Origin: Panorpa germanica
Lineage: Eukaryota; Arthropoda; Insecta; Mecoptera; Panorpidae
Length of the DNA: 64,000 bases
Assembly: GCA_963678705.1 (NCBI GenBank)
Contig: OY783221.1
Span: 4,836,001 to 4,900,000 of the forward strand
Reading direction: 5' to 3'
The notes under the pieces are model-generated. The model saw nothing but the letters and a program-made list of their open reading frames with translations. It did not search any database and was not told the DNA's origin. Position numbers and translations under genes: made by a program. Numbering within the stretch: the first letter of the stretch is position 1; each line of letters starts with the position of its first letter. This document shows, in pieces, positions 62,201 to 64,000 of this stretch.

Positions 62201-64000
62201 CGATAGATTTTTTTGTTACATATTTGTCTATTGTACAAGTATGGTATACTGACTGTTTTTCAGAACCGTCTGGGTTCATTGTCAATCACGTGTTGGAGCT
62301 TTCTGTGATGTTACGTCACGCGATGTGATGCAAAAGGAAGGGACAACATGATTCTACTTCATAGTTCAAATTAATTGTTTGTTTATTTATTTACTATTAA
62401 TTTACTTAGTAACTTCTTACTTCACACTTAATGTTTGACGAGCTTTTGATTAAAGTTGTTTAACTTTCAATATTAAATAAATAACTTTTCTAATTATAAA
62501 GTTAATTGGTGCACCTTTTTGTATTAGTTATGTATGAATATGAAGTTTTATGACATGATTTACAAATACCTAACATTGTCAAAATTAATTTCTCAACTGT
62601 AAGAATAATAACCTTTGATTGTCATCTGAGTGGATATGTTTTTTTCATGAAAATATCTCACTCTCTAAGTTGTTTGGTAATTTATTGATTTAAATTACAA
62701 ATCAACAATAAAATTCGTGTGTGTGTGGCTAAAAAAATGGGTTTTCGCGTTGCTGCTAGAAGAAAAGTAATCTATAGCCATAAAATAGGATAATTAGGAA
62801 AATGGGCAATAACAAAACTTGTTTCCTACCAAGAAAGGCGAATAAACAGTGTTGGGTTTTTCCTGGGTTTATACCGGGTACTTTTGTCTCTCGTTATAAA
62901 GTATTTCAATGCGAAACAAGTCCAATACAGCTACTGAAAATAGTTCTTCATAGTCGGTGTTGTGTTACACACAACTGATCTTTTGAGTAGGGTATATTCT
63001 GCATTAGTACACTTTATCAAGAAATGTAACTTATTTTTAAAGCTTCTTAATACACCACTACGTTTTGAATAATACAAGTTCTCAATGTTCTCAAGTACTC
63101 AATAAACACGCTATATTAAAATATACATGTATCCATCTACGATCCGGATCTACGCGACACCAAGTAGATGGTAGTGCGACGCTTTGATCTTCAGACGTAT
63201 AAACCATTAATAAACATTAAAATAGAAACTTAAAGTATATGTTTTTGTTCAAAATTTGCAAGGAGCAAGAAAATGGATTCAGTGTGAGTAGAGATCGAAT
63301 CTTTCTAATGTGAGTTCAGTCTGAGGATGCGAGCACTGCTCCTCAATTCAGTGGATTTCTATTATTATATACAAATGAATATATATGTGTATGCGTATAT
63401 ACGAGTATGTATGAAAGCGTTATCTAACAAAAACCAGCATATAGCACGCGTATAATTACAATCCCGAATAAATGAAATACTTCAAACAGTCGATGTTTGT
63501 TCGGAAAGTAATCTATCCATTGATTTTATTAATCATAGTAACAGAACCCTTTCAGATACAGGTATATTATTACCTGTATAATTTTTGATACTCCATACTT
63601 AGTAAAACTATGCCATAATATATATTATTCATGACATTGGTCAATATTATTAATGGTGTACTGTCTGAGGTATTAAATATGTATGACACTGTTACAATGT
63701 TGCTAACATCAAACTTATCCATACATATTTCATTATAATTGACAACATTGACAAAATGGACTGATTGAAAGTGTTAACAGGACAATTCTGGGAAACTTAT
63801 CGCTTGGATTTCTGTTTGATGAATATTTTATTTATATTTCCAAATAAGTTTCAATGTGAATATATATTTACTACTTTATAACTGAATTAATGAAAACTGT
63901 CTGCTGATCTTTTGGGTTAATACTCCTACATTCTGGTTGCTAACCAATCGTTTTCTTGCACACGTCTTGCCCTGTGTCCTTTTACTTGCGTGCATGTTTT
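53282..64000. other. Right flank, no gene seen
   Basis: AT-rich DNA. AGTTTGAGAATCTCTG near 59830-59845 resembles a hAT right end, and CCAGTGCCGGC near 61441 resembles a hAT left end; neither has a partner in range. A CATCAC repeat lies near 55735-55748. The remaining open frames (54942, 56675, 59108, 59388, 61481) show no family features. Confidence 0.35.

Overview
This window is AT-rich nuclear DNA from an arthropod, most likely an insect. The grounds are five intron-split secreted S1A serine proteases of the brachyurin/chymotrypsin type, each with the short Ile-Asp-Trp/Phe-type propeptide seen in insect digestive zymogens; a small peritrophin-type chitin-binding gene beside them; compact GT-AG introns; and decayed hAT-like MITEs. 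Order and species cannot be fixed from the sequence. There is no sign of bacterial, organellar or viral coding. No ribosomal RNA, tRNA or CRISPR array was seen.

Layout. From 1 to about 20.2 kb there is no gene I can support. The stretch holds MITEs (428-709 with a perfect 8-bp target duplication, and 2370-2633), several low-copy dispersed repeats, microsatellites and a perfect 54-bp palindrome (11887-11940). From 20.3 to 34.3 kb lies a head-to-tail cluster on the minus strand. Five protease genes (20321-21655, 22091-23807, 26243-27740, 28678-30576, 32348-34252) each have seven coding exons with identical intron phases (0,2,1,1,0,0) and 291-298 codons. A hidden three-exon chitin-binding gene of 74 codons (24828-25319) sits between the second and third. 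From 34.3 to 64 kb the DNA is again mostly gene-poor. It has a few candidate first exons (35295, 38600), a GC-richer open island (39865-40040), a second hAT MITE (42392-42587) and further copies of the repeats seen on the left.

How the genes fit together. All five proteases carry a signal peptide, a propeptide ending in Arg, the His/Asp/Ser triad and a chymotrypsin/brachyurin-type S1 pocket. The peritrophin-like product would bind chitin. A midgut digestion role, with the chitin-binding protein in the peritrophic matrix, is an inference. It is supported by a shared promoter: every protease gene has a TATA box about 45 bp upstream of its ATG and a GATTAGATTAT-like (in one gene GATAAGATTAT) box about 80-108 bp upstream, and the chitin-binding gene has a GATA site too. 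The copies differ at the S1-pocket positions. The third has lost both cysteines of the normally conserved Cys42-Cys58 disulfide.

The protease and chitin-binding models were assembled by hand from splice signals and paralog alignment; the reading frame holds across every junction. Homology names for the repeats are pattern recognition only, since no database search was possible.
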